From Aureliella helgolandensis (GTDB taxonomy: Bacteria > Planctomycetota > Planctomycetia > Pirellulales > Pirellulaceae): a stretch of DNA of 64,000 nt. Position numbers and translations under genes: made by a program. The stretch spans positions 2,232,001 through 2,296,000 of the forward strand of contig NZ_CP036298.1 of the NCBI RefSeq assembly GCF_007752135.1, read 5' to 3'. Each line of letters opens with the position of its first letter. Position 1 is the stretch's first letter. The notes below the pieces were generated by a model. It ran no database searches, had not been told where the DNA came from, and saw only the letters and a program-made list of their open reading frames with translations. Below are positions 8,325 to 16,927 of the stretch, one piece after another.

Positions 8325-8696
8325 TTAGGTGTTGGTGTCTACGAAAGACGGTCCGGGGCTGTTGAGCAATACAACGTTCGTCGTTTCGTCGGCAACCTTT
8401 GCCACATCGGCACGGCCCATGATCTTGTTGCTACCGACTGTGTCGGTTGCTTCTTTGTTTGATGCGTCCCAGTAGACGAGTGCACCTGCGATCCACTCGT
8501 CAGATGCCTTGGCTGGCGCTTCGACACGACCAACTGCCTGAGCTGTATAGGTCTGCCCTTCGACAAAACCCGATTGTGCGGTGATCACACCAGCACGGTT
8601 CATTGCATCGAAAACGATATTGCCACTGACCAGGCCTCCGGAGGGAGTCACCCCCTTGAAGTACTCGCCACTGTTCAGGTACTTAATTTCGCTCAT
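8325..8696 (-). CDS. DUF2190-family capsid decoration protein
   Basis: A 123-residue protein typical of DUF2190. It has a beta-rich opening (GVTPSGGLVSGNIVFDAMNRAGV), the strand EGQTYTAQAVGRVEAPAKASDEW, and the conserved ending ALVYWDASNKEATDTVGSNKIMGRA. These proteins decorate the capsid surface or act as head-stabilising trimers and usually sit next to the major capsid gene, as here. Length matches the family. It is a cytoplasmically assembled virion protein. Confidence 0.85.
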   Translation of the reverse strand: MSEIKYLNSGEYFKGVTPSGGLVSGNIVFDAMNRAGVITAQSGFVEGQTYTAQAVGRVEAPAKASDEWIAGALVYWDASNKEATDTVGSNKIMGRADVAKVADETTNVVLLNSPGPSFVDTNT

Positions 8697-8754
8697 CTGA
8701 CAAACTCCGAAACTGTTTAATTGATGGTGTGCAACGCAACTGGGCTAATGAGAG

Positions 8755-9270
8755 CTACTTGATCGCATCGATCGCTTTGTTGATCGCTTCGTCGCCAGCT
8801 TTCGCGATGCCCTTGATCACTCGGAATGAACCGTTGAGTTGGCGAAACTCCCGAGCGTCGGCGACGGTCCTAATCGATCGACCGTCTGGAAATTTGGCTG
8901 TTTCATCCTTGGTTAAGAGATCTGCGAACTTCTGTTCCAACGCCAGGTCCGCAATCGCTGGAGTGTTGTCCTCGGTCGTCCTTGAGTCTCCGGAGTCCGG
9001 TTCTGGACTGCCGCCAGTGCCGGGGGCCGGAACTGTGTCGCTACTAGCACCAGGTGCGTTGGAGGATTCTCTCTCCGGATCAGGCGAGCCGTTCGGCTCA
9101 CCGGGTTCAAGAACGGGGCGAATATCTGGTGTCGCACGACGAATGCGAGTCCAGCCAGACATAGAAACCGATTCCCGATTCTCGTCAGGAAGTCGATCGA
9201 GCGGAGTGCCTTCGGGATAGGTGACCCCGTCTGAGCAGCGGACGGGCCGCGATAGGACCTGGTTCGACAT
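8755..9270 (-). CDS. Hypothetical protein of head module, acidic Pro/Ser linker
   Basis: A 171-residue protein. A short N-terminal domain (VRCSDGVTYPEGTPLDRLPDEN, then SGWTRIRR) is joined through a Pro/Gly/Ser/Asp/Glu-rich linker (about residues 50-110) to a helical C-terminal domain (LEQKFADLLTKDETAKFPDGRSI, then KGIAKAGDEAINKAIDAI). It lies between the capsid and DUF2190 genes. This type of protein often marks the head-completion position in Gram-negative siphophages. I do not recognise a family. Confidence 0.6.
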   Translation of the reverse strand: MSNQVLSRPVRCSDGVTYPEGTPLDRLPDENRESVSMSGWTRIRRATPDIRPVLEPGEPNGSPDPERESSNAPGASSDTVPAPGTGGSPEPDSGDSRTTEDNTPAIADLALEQKFADLLTKDETAKFPDGRSIRTVADAREFRQLNGSFRVIKGIAKAGDEAINKAIDAIK

Positions 9271-9366
9271 CGATAGAAACTCCGGCAGGTGATAGGCAGC
9301 GAATGTATGGGGGCAGAGCTGGGAACCGTGGCTCCCAACTCTGCTTCGGGGTTGTGTCAGTGTGGG

Positions 9367-11772
9367 TTACGCAGTTGCTTTGGCCATCGATCGGAAATCG
9401 AGAGCCTTGGCACCGATGAAGTGCTTGACGGTGATCGACAATCCGAATTTGCCACGCCCGAGCTGCTCGACGATGACTTGTGGAACTCGGCCCGTTCCCT
9501 CGAGGAACTGCACTTCGATGGTATGGCCCTCGGCGGAAACCAAGTACCAAGTGGTGAGTGATCCCGCCAAAGTGGATCCCGTGAGTGGATCGACCACGCC
9601 ATTGTCTAAGCGGCTTTCCTCGATTGGCATGATGTTGCGGGTACGAATAGGATTCGTCGAACCTGCACCACTGTCGTTGCTGATCACAGCGGACTGGGTC
9701 AGTTGGATCGCCAGGTCACCCAGGCCAGTTGGCGTGAGCAAGTGCGTAGGCTGCAGATTGAGTGACGCATCGCCATCCTTCTGCCGTGACAACATCGCCC
9801 GAACTTTCTGCAGGTTCGGCTGACTCAACGCGGAGGATCCGGAGAGGTTGAGGTGGTCGGCATGGAATACTGCGATTCCATCCTTCAGGGCCGCATTGGC
9901 CAGCAGAACCGCCGCGACCATGTTAGGTCGTAGGCGAGCTGCGGCTTGACCGAATTCACGTGGAGTCCGGCGTAGCAACTGGAATTGATCGTTGATGAAA
10001 TCGTTCTCATCAATCTCAGCAGTACGCGAGTAGCGATCGGCACGCACTTTCTCACTCGTCGCATCACGATGTGCGTGATCGGCCTCATCGCCAGTTGGAT
10101 GCAAAGTGAGATCCGGAGCCGCTTGCATGCGTGGGCGATCGGTCTCAAGCAAGTTTGGTACATCCTCTTCGCTTGTCCAACCGCGTGAAAAGTCACCCGA
10201 TTCAACATAGGCATCGATCGCCATAGCACCTATGGACTGCGTGAAAATCACTGCAGTGGATCCAGTCGAGAAACCGGCCTGCAGAGTTGCCAAGCGTCCC
10301 GACCGCCCCACATGGTTTGCTGGCAGAGAGTGCCCCTGTGCACGCAATCCCTGTGCAACGTAGTCGATCATTTCCAGATCGCGATACGCTTGAGCATCGT
10401 TCATGATTCGTTGTCGGCCGGGATCATTGACCGGGAGGCTCATCCACTCGGGCGTTGCGTTGTTTTGCGGTAATACCGCATCGATATTTCGACCAGCCCG
10501 CAGAAGAATCCCAGCCTGCAAAGCTGCCAGCGATCCGCGTTGTTGCGGGCTCGAGCTGTGAATCCCCACTCCACTAGGACGTCGGTTTCTTCGTGCGTAC
10601 AGTTCAGTTTGATCCACACTCCACCCTTCTCGAATGGCATGGGCGCGGAGGGTGGTATCGGCACGCCCTTCGGCCTTGATGCTGAGATTTCCCAATTTGG
10701 TTGTGATTGAGCGAATGCCCTCGATGCGATCCTCTTCGGCAGCCGCCTCGCGACGCTGTGCCAACAATGCCGTGTGCTGCGCACCGGTAGCTTGTCTGGC
10801 TCCAGCGGTCAGGCTGCTACCGCCACGTCCAGCCACCAATGCGGCGTCCGCATCGGCGTCGGCTGTATCGGCATCGGCACCGGCGACTTCCCCGGCTCCT
10901 TCCCCTGCGTCGACATCGGCACCGTCCGCATCGGCACCGTTGTCGTCGGAAACTTCCCCCGCCGCGTCGGCACCGGCGGCCACTTCGGCGTTGAACACGG
11001 CTTGCAACTGCGACTTCTGAGCGTCGGTGAGTGTTGCTTCGTCCCAGCCTTTGGCGGCCAGCCACTGCGAAAAATTCATTACCTGCACTCCGCTTTGGTT
11101 TTTAGAGGCCGCGATGGCCGGTTGGGTGTTGTTGTCACCTGCGATGGTTACAAAACTTACTTCGTCGAGTACTCCGGCCATTACATGGAGGATCGGCCCG
11201 ACAAACTCTTGGCCATTCGCATGAAGGATTTGACCCTCCGGGATAATCTCGTGTTGCAAGTGAGACATGCCGATCGAAGTTCGCCACGGAAAGCCCCTTG
11301 CCGCTCCACCGCGGATCTCCCGACTGTCGCTGTTGTCGATCGAGAATGCGCCCTCGACGCGAATGCGATCGGTGAGCGATACCGTTCCATGACCCACCGG
11401 GCGCTCGGGATCATGGGCACGATGGACAGGCAGCGTGGCATTGGCGACCAGTCCGGCAATGTTGACCACTACCGGACCATTCCAATTGACACCATTCAGC
11501 AGGGGAAACATGACTCCACCGGAGTAGGCGTCCAAGTCGAAGGTGCCGACATCTTGCTCAGTGGCCGCCGCGTGAATCACCGCCTCAGCCGTCAGTGTCA
11601 GTCGTCGACTGGAGAGCAACGCGCATGATCCATCCACGGTCGGGGCTGCAGCCTGCAGGAGCGTCCGTAAATGGGTGCGGCGTGCATGGCCCAATCGCTC
11701 GGGGGTGGGATGCACAGCGATGGAGGTCGGAGATTTGGCGGGCCGAGATCGGCGTGATTTGCGTTTGCTCAT
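9367..11772 (-). CDS. Fused prohead protease and major capsid protein
   Basis: An 801-residue fusion. Residues about 60-215 resemble a prohead protease: the strand around PVHRAHDPERPVGHG supplies histidines 117 and 120, and EVSFVTIAG supplies a candidate catalytic serine at 206. Residues about 265-325 form an extremely Ala/Asp/Gly-rich acidic linker that could serve as scaffold. From about residue 340 to the end the sequence resembles the Mu-type (U35 peptidase-associated) major capsid protein, with motifs such as RRTPREFGQAAARLRPNMVAAVL and a C-terminal beta region ending KHFIGAKALDFRSMAKATA. The protease presumably cleaves itself and the scaffold during head maturation, releasing the capsid subunit. 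Confidence 0.85.
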   Translation of the reverse strand: MSKRKSRRSRPAKSPTSIAVHPTPERLGHARRTHLRTLLQAAAPTVDGSCALLSSRRLTLTAEAVIHAAATEQDVGTFDLDAYSGGVMFPLLNGVNWNGPVVVNIAGLVANATLPVHRAHDPERPVGHGTVSLTDRIRVEGAFSIDNSDSREIRGGAARGFPWRTSIGMSHLQHEIIPEGQILHANGQEFVGPILHVMAGVLDEVSFVTIAGDNNTQPAIAASKNQSGVQVMNFSQWLAAKGWDEATLTDAQKSQLQAVFNAEVAAGADAAGEVSDDNGADADGADVDAGEGAGEVAGADADTADADADAALVAGRGGSSLTAGARQATGAQHTALLAQRREAAAEEDRIEGIRSITTKLGNLSIKAEGRADTTLRAHAIREGWSVDQTELYARRNRRPSGVGIHSSSPQQRGSLAALQAGILLRAGRNIDAVLPQNNATPEWMSLPVNDPGRQRIMNDAQAYRDLEMIDYVAQGLRAQGHSLPANHVGRSGRLATLQAGFSTGSTAVIFTQSIGAMAIDAYVESGDFSRGWTSEEDVPNLLETDRPRMQAAPDLTLHPTGDEADHAHRDATSEKVRADRYSRTAEIDENDFINDQFQLLRRTPREFGQAAARLRPNMVAAVLLANAALKDGIAVFHADHLNLSGSSALSQPNLQKVRAMLSRQKDGDASLNLQPTHLLTPTGLGDLAIQLTQSAVISNDSGAGSTNPIRTRNIMPIEESRLDNGVVDPLTGSTLAGSLTTWYLVSAEGHTIEVQFLEGTGRVPQVIVEQLGRGKFGLSITVKHFIGAKALDFRSMAKATA

Positions 11773-11805
11773 TCGCGCAGCGTACTGCGCTGCGATCGCC
11801 CTCCA

Positions 11806-13362
11806 TTACAGGGAGGGCTGCCGTCGAGCCACTGATGCATTCCCAGCGTCATCCGTGTTCGCATCATCGTTGGGGGCATCATCTTGGGCGGAAGCCTGTG
11901 CAGGTCCAGTGGTGGGCTGAGGGTTGGCAGCCATCCGCCGTTGTCGTTGCGCTTCGATTTCCTCCCAATGCAGCTCCGGATCGATCCCCTGTTCCATCAG
12001 GTAATCACGCTCGGTTTCAAGCCCGGCGTCAATCAGTGCGATGTGCGTTTTGGCATCCTGCAGGGGATTGACCGACGCAGCAGGCTTCCAAGTCCAGCGG
12101 TGGGGCAGCTCTTCGACCGGGGGCAGGGAGTATCGGAATTCGCTGTTCACCAACAACGCTTCGTCAAGCCACCATTCAAAGATGCGATCGAGGCATTCGA
12201 TCTCCCAGTCCACACGCTCAACGTCCAGGGCGTGGTAGTAGATTTGATGATCCAGCCGCGCAGATGAATAGTTGTAACCAGACGAATCGCCACGGGCCTT
12301 ATTCGTGGGCATGTGGATACATCGGGCGATCTCCTGCAGGAGCGCGTTGCGGAACTCCACGTAGGTAGTCGTCGGCTGCTCTGCCTTGAGCTGCTTCATG
12401 TCGTAGCCATAGGGCAGAGCCGTCATCATGCCGCGATCGATGTCCACCGATTCAAAGGGATCTTGCGGAGTGTGTCCATCCTCGAATGCTCCCGCTTGCG
12501 TGTGGAGCAACGCCACGAAATCGGCTGCTGTTTCTGCCGCTAAGACGGTTGCAAGTGTGTAGCGGCGGCTCATCGCAAACAGCGGTAGAGCGGGCGTCAC
12601 CTCGGGAATACCCCGCACCTGCCCCGGACGCTCGTGATTGAACAAGTGAATGACGTGGTCCGGATCGAGATCAATCGGTTCTCCCCAGTTCCCCATTCCT
12701 CGGCGATCGCCAGGGTGAAACGGGAGCATGTGATAGAGTTCTGGATTACCCCAAGAGTCGAAGTGAATACCGTCGACCTTGTTTGCGTCGAGCTGGTTGT
12801 CTGCCCAACCTGGCGTAGAGATCTGGTCGGATTCGACCACACGAATATCGAGCTTTACCGGCCCACGCAAACGGGGATTCGTCGAAGCCAGCAAGAATGC
12901 CTCGCCGTCAACGCACTTGGCCAGGCGTGCGGTGCGGAGTTTACGCACCAACCGCACCTGCCGAGCCCAGGATAGAAAGGCGCGTTCGATGCGACGCGCC
13001 ATGTCTTCGTGACCCTTCAGACGGATCTGCAGTCCGGGGCCCGTGGAGATAAAGTCATTGGCGAGTGTGCAGACGATACCCTTGGCAAAGCTATTCGACT
13101 GCAGGCATTCGTAACGTGAGCGACTGCGAAGTGTTCGTCGAACATCGAGCGAGTTCGCTTCTGCGGATGACAGGTCATCGGCAAACCGCCAGTGCTTGGT
13201 GTTTTCGCTCGTCGTCTGGGCCGCATCGTAGGCAGCTCGGAGCTTGGTGCGGAATTTGGCACGGGCCTCGGCCGCCGCTCGCTCGCGCGTGGTCCGGAGA
13301 GGATTCCCGTAAGGGTCGACAAGTCGAGTAGCCGCGGCGGTGGTGTGGATGAGTGCATTCAT
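11806..13362 (-). CDS. Phage portal protein, lambda family
   Basis: About 518 residues, normal for lambda-type portals. The N-terminal helix-rich region contains RRTLRSRSRYECLQSNSFAKG, the family's start of the clip/stem core, then LANDFISTGPGLQIRL and KLDIRVVESDQISTP. The C-terminus is a disordered Pro/Ala/Asp tail. Portal dodecamers form the DNA gate and docking site for the terminase. I favour ATG 13362 over the GTG three codons upstream. It follows the gpW-like gene and precedes the protease-capsid fusion, the standard order. Confidence 0.9.
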   Translation of the reverse strand: MNALIHTTAAATRLVDPYGNPLRTTRERAAAEARAKFRTKLRAAYDAAQTTSENTKHWRFADDLSSAEANSLDVRRTLRSRSRYECLQSNSFAKGIVCTLANDFISTGPGLQIRLKGHEDMARRIERAFLSWARQVRLVRKLRTARLAKCVDGEAFLLASTNPRLRGPVKLDIRVVESDQISTPGWADNQLDANKVDGIHFDSWGNPELYHMLPFHPGDRRGMGNWGEPIDLDPDHVIHLFNHERPGQVRGIPEVTPALPLFAMSRRYTLATVLAAETAADFVALLHTQAGAFEDGHTPQDPFESVDIDRGMMTALPYGYDMKQLKAEQPTTTYVEFRNALLQEIARCIHMPTNKARGDSSGYNYSSARLDHQIYYHALDVERVDWEIECLDRIFEWWLDEALLVNSEFRYSLPPVEELPHRWTWKPAASVNPLQDAKTHIALIDAGLETERDYLMEQGIDPELHWEEIEAQRQRRMAANPQPTTGPAQASAQDDAPNDDANTDDAGNASVARRQPSL

Positions 13363-13412
13363 GCCGCCCACGTTATGCCAGGCAGTTCAGCCGACATTAC
13401 AGGCCCAGTTCT

Positions 13413-13679
13413 CTACTCCCGAACAGCCCCGCCGGGGTTGACTCGAGCGAACCGCACTCCGAACGGAGCTCGCTTGGCGGCGCGCTTGGCGGCCAGGTAG
13501 CGATCCGCCTCGATTTGATCCTTCAAATTGCGATTGGAAACCGTCACACCGTCGACCGTGATCGATTGCGGGTCGGTAGCATTTGCCGCGATCTCCCCAG
13601 CCAGGTCGCTCTCTGCGTTGGCTGCGGTTTCTCCGGAGTAGTCTCCGTAGTATTCACCGTAGGAGGCTTCGTCTGCCAT
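13413..13679 (-). CDS. gpW-like head-tail joining protein
   Basis: About 88 residues from the ATG at 13677-13679, which is preceded by AAAGGTG at good spacing. The C-terminal part (SITVDGVTVSNRNLKDQIEA, then RYLAAKRAAKRAPFG) fits the small helical gpW-like pattern: a beta hairpin 'V-dG-xtV' followed by a helix. In lambda, gpW lies between terminase and portal and completes heads for tail attachment; here it directly precedes the portal gene. The Tyr/Glu-rich N-terminus (ASYGEYYGDYSGET) is not part of the usual domain. Confidence 0.6.
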   Translation of the reverse strand: MADEASYGEYYGDYSGETAANAESDLAGEIAANATDPQSITVDGVTVSNRNLKDQIEADRYLAAKRAAKRAPFGVRFARVNPGGAVRE

Positions 13680-13680
13680 A

Positions 13681-15318
13681 TTAGGACACCTTTTTCTGAA
13701 TAGTCTCGTCAATGAACTGATTGCGCTGATTGACCTTGCGAACTGCACCGCCAGGTTCGAGTTCTTCATCGGCCCGAGGTATGTTTAGAACCTGATTCAG
13801 CACCGCTTGCTGCTCTTCTGTCAGTCCACTTGGTTCGATGTCACCAATTGCTGCAGGCAGAGTCTCCGAGGTGTCTTTCAGGATTGCCGTCGAACGCTGC
13901 AGTAGGGTGAAATTCCCAGGGTCTTCCCAGTACAGCGATAGCGCCGCTCCGTGCCTTGTGCCGGCAATTCGAGCGGAGGCCGCAGAGTAGTGAATCAACT
14001 CGGTCGGCTCGGAAGGGAGGTCTCTGAGGTCAATCAGGATCGTGTTCGGTACCGTATCCTCGATCGCGAGAATCTGATCTTGAACAATTTGGTAGCCTGC
14101 ATCGGTAACAACCCATTCTTGGGGCATCGTACCAAGGGTGACTGGGAAAGATTCGCCTGGGAACTCGGCCCTAAATGCCGCAGTCATTTCGCGGAACTCG
14201 GCTGTGAAGGCATTCCGCTGGGCAGTGTTTCCAGCGGCGTCGTTCTCCCCCAGTTGCCAGCAGACGCCAACCAAGCGATTGTTATTGCTGGTTGCCATCG
14301 CTAGTTGTGTGCGAGTGAGCATGCCGCTGTAATTGTTAGTGTAGGACACGTTCCAGTCGTCATTGCGGAACCCGGTATTACCCTCAGCCACGGGGACGAG
14401 CAGAACCCTGCGCCCCGGTTCAAGTCGTCGACGTATCCACTCCTTAGCAATCGACAATCCAAGGCCCACCGTGTCAGCAGTCCCGCCGATGTGATCGAGC
14501 GGATCCGCAGCGAGAAAGATCTTATTGGCGTTCGGAGAGAACCTTCCCCATTGTTGGATCCTGATGTCTGTCGCGTCGAGCGTTGAATCTATTGGCCCGT
14601 AGCGAATGATCTGGTTTGACTGCCCGGGCAGAGGGATTATGTCGTACCCCTGTTGATTGTCCAGGTAGTCAGTAAGCATTACCGAAGATGTTGGGACGTC
14701 GTCGGAGATAACCACGTGACGCAGTTTTCCGATGAATGGTTCGACGTTTACGCCGCTCAGCCGGACGGCACCTACAGTGATCCTGTTGACCGGAAATGTT
14801 ACTCCGAAAAGGTTACTAAACCACTCGGTGTCAGAAGCGGTGCCAGACTCGTAGGATATCGCAGTTTCTGATCCGTTTGTCCACATCTTTGGACCATCGG
14901 AACCACCGCTAATAGCGAGTCGCCGCCATGTACCGTCAGCAAACGCACTTGACGTTGATGCAATCTGCCAGATTAATACGCCATTGCGTTGGAGCTTTGC
15001 GCGTATCTTTCCTGCATCAATCCAGATTTCCAGCAAGCTCGGAGTGGCTGAGGTTGTGTGGGACGCTCCGATGATAGATTGCTTCGCGGACGATGTCGTT
15101 GCAAAATTGGCTGCCACGAATCCGTCGTCTACATTGAGCGATGCAACTGAATTTTGGTACAACGACTCAGCCCCTGCCAGCGTCAAGCAACGAGCGTAGG
15201 TGGCATCTCCGGTCGTGTGCAAGGGGCTTCCGTTGAGCGCCCATGGAACGTTTGGGCTCGCATCATCGTATTCGATCTTTCCGCGGTGTAAGGATCGCAG
15301 GCTAACTAACACGGCCAT
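13681..15318 (-). CDS. SGNH/acetylxylan-esterase-like hydrolase with LamG-like domain
   Basis: A 545-residue two-domain protein. Residues about 40-205 look like a concanavalin/LamG-type carbohydrate-binding jelly roll (ISGGSDGPKMWTNGSETAISY; GKLRHVVISDD). Residues about 226-460 are an SGNH hydrolase of the sialate/acetylxylan esterase type: Ser234 in LPGQSNQ, the Gly/Asn block GVCWQLGENDA, and a C-terminal D/H block around ELIHYSAASARIAG. It would remove O-acetyl groups from a polysaccharide. No signal peptide, so a virion-bound depolymerase is plausible. It sits between the lysogeny module and gpW, an unusual position, since tail-spike esterases normally come after the tape measure. Confidence 0.75.
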   Translation of the reverse strand: MAVLVSLRSLHRGKIEYDDASPNVPWALNGSPLHTTGDATYARCLTLAGAESLYQNSVASLNVDDGFVAANFATTSSAKQSIIGASHTTSATPSLLEIWIDAGKIRAKLQRNGVLIWQIASTSSAFADGTWRRLAISGGSDGPKMWTNGSETAISYESGTASDTEWFSNLFGVTFPVNRITVGAVRLSGVNVEPFIGKLRHVVISDDVPTSSVMLTDYLDNQQGYDIIPLPGQSNQIIRYGPIDSTLDATDIRIQQWGRFSPNANKIFLAADPLDHIGGTADTVGLGLSIAKEWIRRRLEPGRRVLLVPVAEGNTGFRNDDWNVSYTNNYSGMLTRTQLAMATSNNNRLVGVCWQLGENDAAGNTAQRNAFTAEFREMTAAFRAEFPGESFPVTLGTMPQEWVVTDAGYQIVQDQILAIEDTVPNTILIDLRDLPSEPTELIHYSAASARIAGTRHGAALSLYWEDPGNFTLLQRSTAILKDTSETLPAAIGDIEPSGLTEEQQAVLNQVLNIPRADEELEPGGAVRKVNQRNQFIDETIQKKVS

Positions 15319-15521
15319 CTAATTGCTTTCTAATTGCTATCGATCAACACCACCAACTGGACTTTTCTCGATATCTCGTTCAACAGCTCGCATTAAGCCA
15401 GTTGCATTGCTATCAGGATTCGGCACCAAGTTCGCCATCGGAATGCCCCTAGCATTCTCCGCCAAGTCCAAATTAGACGTTGGGGCCCCCTGTGAGTTAC
15501 AGCCTGCCTAGGCTGCGCGCA

Positions 15522-15554
15522 CGAAAAAGCCCTGCCATGGTTAACATGGCAGGG
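15522..15554 (-). terminator. Rho-independent terminator of the lysogeny module
   Basis: CCCTGCCATG (15530-15539) and CATGGCAGGG (15545-15554) form a perfect 10-bp stem with a 5-nt loop. Read on the minus strand it is followed by CTTTTT, the classical intrinsic terminator form. It lies 12 bases after the stop of the 64-residue gene and would end a transcript carrying XRE, ImmA and that gene, separating it from the structural genes downstream. The wider gap 15319-15566 holds nothing else I can support. Confidence 0.85.
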
Positions 15555-15566
15555 CGAAGTGGAAAA

Positions 15567-15761
15567 TTAAATTAGTGAGCTTGGACGTGGGCGTCCTGGA
15601 TATTTACGCAGGTACTCACGTACCCGCACATCCTTAACGCCAGTCCACTTCATAAATGGTCTGGCTCGATAGTGCTCACGCACATAAACCCAGCCAACCA
15701 AGGCCGAAAAAGTACGCTTTTGAGATGGGGTCCATCCCGAGGAAAACCGAAATTGCGACAT
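15567..15761 (-). CDS. Small basic hypothetical protein
   Basis: A 64-residue basic protein (W-T-P-S-Q-K-R-T-F-S-A-L-V-G-W, then YLRKYPGRPRPSSLI). It has a strong ribosome binding site (AAAGGGAG, about 8 bases before the ATG) and is followed at once by an intrinsic terminator, so it looks translated. No family recognised. It is the last gene of the XRE-ImmA transcript and might be a small regulator or an immunity-linked product; nothing in the sequence settles that. Confidence 0.55.
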   Translation of the reverse strand: MSQFRFSSGWTPSQKRTFSALVGWVYVREHYRARPFMKWTGVKDVRVREYLRKYPGRPRPSSLI

Positions 15762-15808
15762 TTGCCGCTCCCTTTACCGCCCTGCGTCTGAGATTGACAG
15801 AGCCGATT

Positions 15809-15867
15809 CCGGGAGCTAGGATTACTACTCACCAGAGGAGTGATCCTAGCAGGGCGAAAGCTCCCGG
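15809..15867 (-). ncRNA. Structured RNA hairpin before the 64-residue gene
   Basis: CTAGGATTACTACTC (15816-15830), four loop bases, and GAGGAGTGATCCTAG (15835-15849) pair almost completely. An outer arm adds CCGGGAGC (15809-15816) with GCTCCCGG (15860-15867). Read on the minus strand the structure lies between ImmA and the 64-residue gene, with no U-run after it, so it is not an obvious terminator. It could be a regulatory leader, a processing site or the body of a small RNA. Type is provisional. Confidence 0.5.
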
Positions 15868-15921
15868 ATAGCTCTTTGGCCGTGTCGTGCTGTAACACGA
15901 TTACGGCCTTTAGAAATACTT

Positions 15922-16491
15922 TCATATTAAATTCTTCCTGTTTACTACGTCCAATCGAACGTTTGCTGCCGAATACGAAACATTGAATACTTGCATCAAT
16001 AGACGCGCTGACAATGGACGTCTCTTCTTAAGGATTTTCAATGCGCATGCTGGCATCATGTATGCGGCGGTGATTGCGTTTGCTTGCCATTCTGGATCGC
16101 GAAAAGTTGGTATCGAATCCCTTCTGTTTAGCCGAAGTGTGGATCCGCTCTCTAGTACATTTCGGATCTGACTTGCGTGTTGCCACACATGTGCGCATTC
16201 ATGGATCACTGTAAATCTGGATCTCGGATCTCCTCGGCAAGCAAGCGTGTAGGTGGCATCAGACACTTCAACTCGATGGTCTGGCCAGGTTCGGCCTTCT
16301 ACGCCATGTGGTAGGGTGCTGGTCACCGATGTGTCGAATTTGTATATGTCGTGTAGCAGCTCCCAGGTTTCAATCACGTCTACCGGTCCTGGTGCCAGGA
16401 GCAGGTCAGGAAAGTGGCGTTCAAGCTGACGCAACGAAATCTCTTCGATTTCGCGATAGCTCAAAGGTTCCACTTGGGGCACATAAGTCAT
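15922..16491 (-). CDS. ImmA/IrrE-family zinc metallopeptidase
   Basis: A 189-residue protein with the zinc-peptidase motif HECAH at residues 97-101 within FTVIHECAHVWQH, followed by a helical region with an acidic third-ligand candidate. ImmA-type peptidases cleave or inactivate the XRE repressor encoded next to them, triggering excision or stress response. The ATG overlaps the repressor's stop by four bases (ATGA), indicating coupled translation. The order repressor-then-protease and the length fit the family. Confidence 0.88.
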   Translation of the reverse strand: MTYVPQVEPLSYREIEEISLRQLERHFPDLLLAPGPVDVIETWELLHDIYKFDTSVTSTLPHGVEGRTWPDHRVEVSDATYTLACRGDPRSRFTVIHECAHVWQHASQIRNVLESGSTLRLNRRDSIPTFRDPEWQANAITAAYMMPACALKILKKRRPLSARLLMQVFNVSYSAANVRLDVVNRKNLI

Positions 16492-16868
16492 TCATCCTTC
16501 CTTTCGTTTCTTTTTGTTGCGATAAATCTCTCAACTTGCTCCCATACATCATCGGGGATTTCGTCCTGCTCGTAGCTGCGAGCAAGCGAAGCTAAAACGT
16601 TGGTGGATGTTGAACTCTTGCCTTTGGTACTTACGTTGAGGTGTCGCACAGATTGAGCTGCCAGGAGCAAAAACTCTTCCAACCGGTCCTCACATTTTAA
16701 AGCTTGCAACCATTTGCGAATGGTCGTTTCGTTAGGGGGATTCTTCGTACCGCGTTCGACCTGAGAAACGTATGCTACCGATACGCCAGCTGCCTCCGCC
16801 AGCTTCAGGAGGTTATCCTTGCCTCGCCTACGAGCTTCCCGCAGTGCCAATCCAAATTTGGTCTGCAT
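16488..16868 (-). CDS. XRE-family phage repressor
   Basis: A 126-residue regulator. Residues about 5-60 form a Cro/CI-type helix-turn-helix (KLAEAAGVSVAYVSQVERGTK). The C-terminal half is an acidic/Ser-rich linker and a helix, without a LexA-type self-cleavage domain. That fits a repressor controlled by the separate ImmA peptidase encoded immediately downstream. Tandem 20-bp repeats about 70-100 bases upstream of its start are the likely operators for autoregulation. Confidence 0.88.
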   Translation of the reverse strand: MQTKFGLALREARRRGKDNLLKLAEAAGVSVAYVSQVERGTKNPPNETTIRKWLQALKCEDRLEEFLLLAAQSVRHLNVSTKGKSSTSTNVLASLARSYEQDEIPDDVWEQVERFIATKRNERKDE

Positions 16869-16927
16869 CGTAGTTTTCCTGAGTTTGTGTGTGGTCCGAA
16901 CCGTCTGCTAACTACAGCTGACTCCAA

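Noticed and set aside
15650-15925. 91-codon frame starting MKVFLKAVIVLQHD
   Set aside because: It has AGGAAG before its ATG but overlaps the hairpin and most of the 64-residue gene in another frame; composition after residue 20 is not protein-like.
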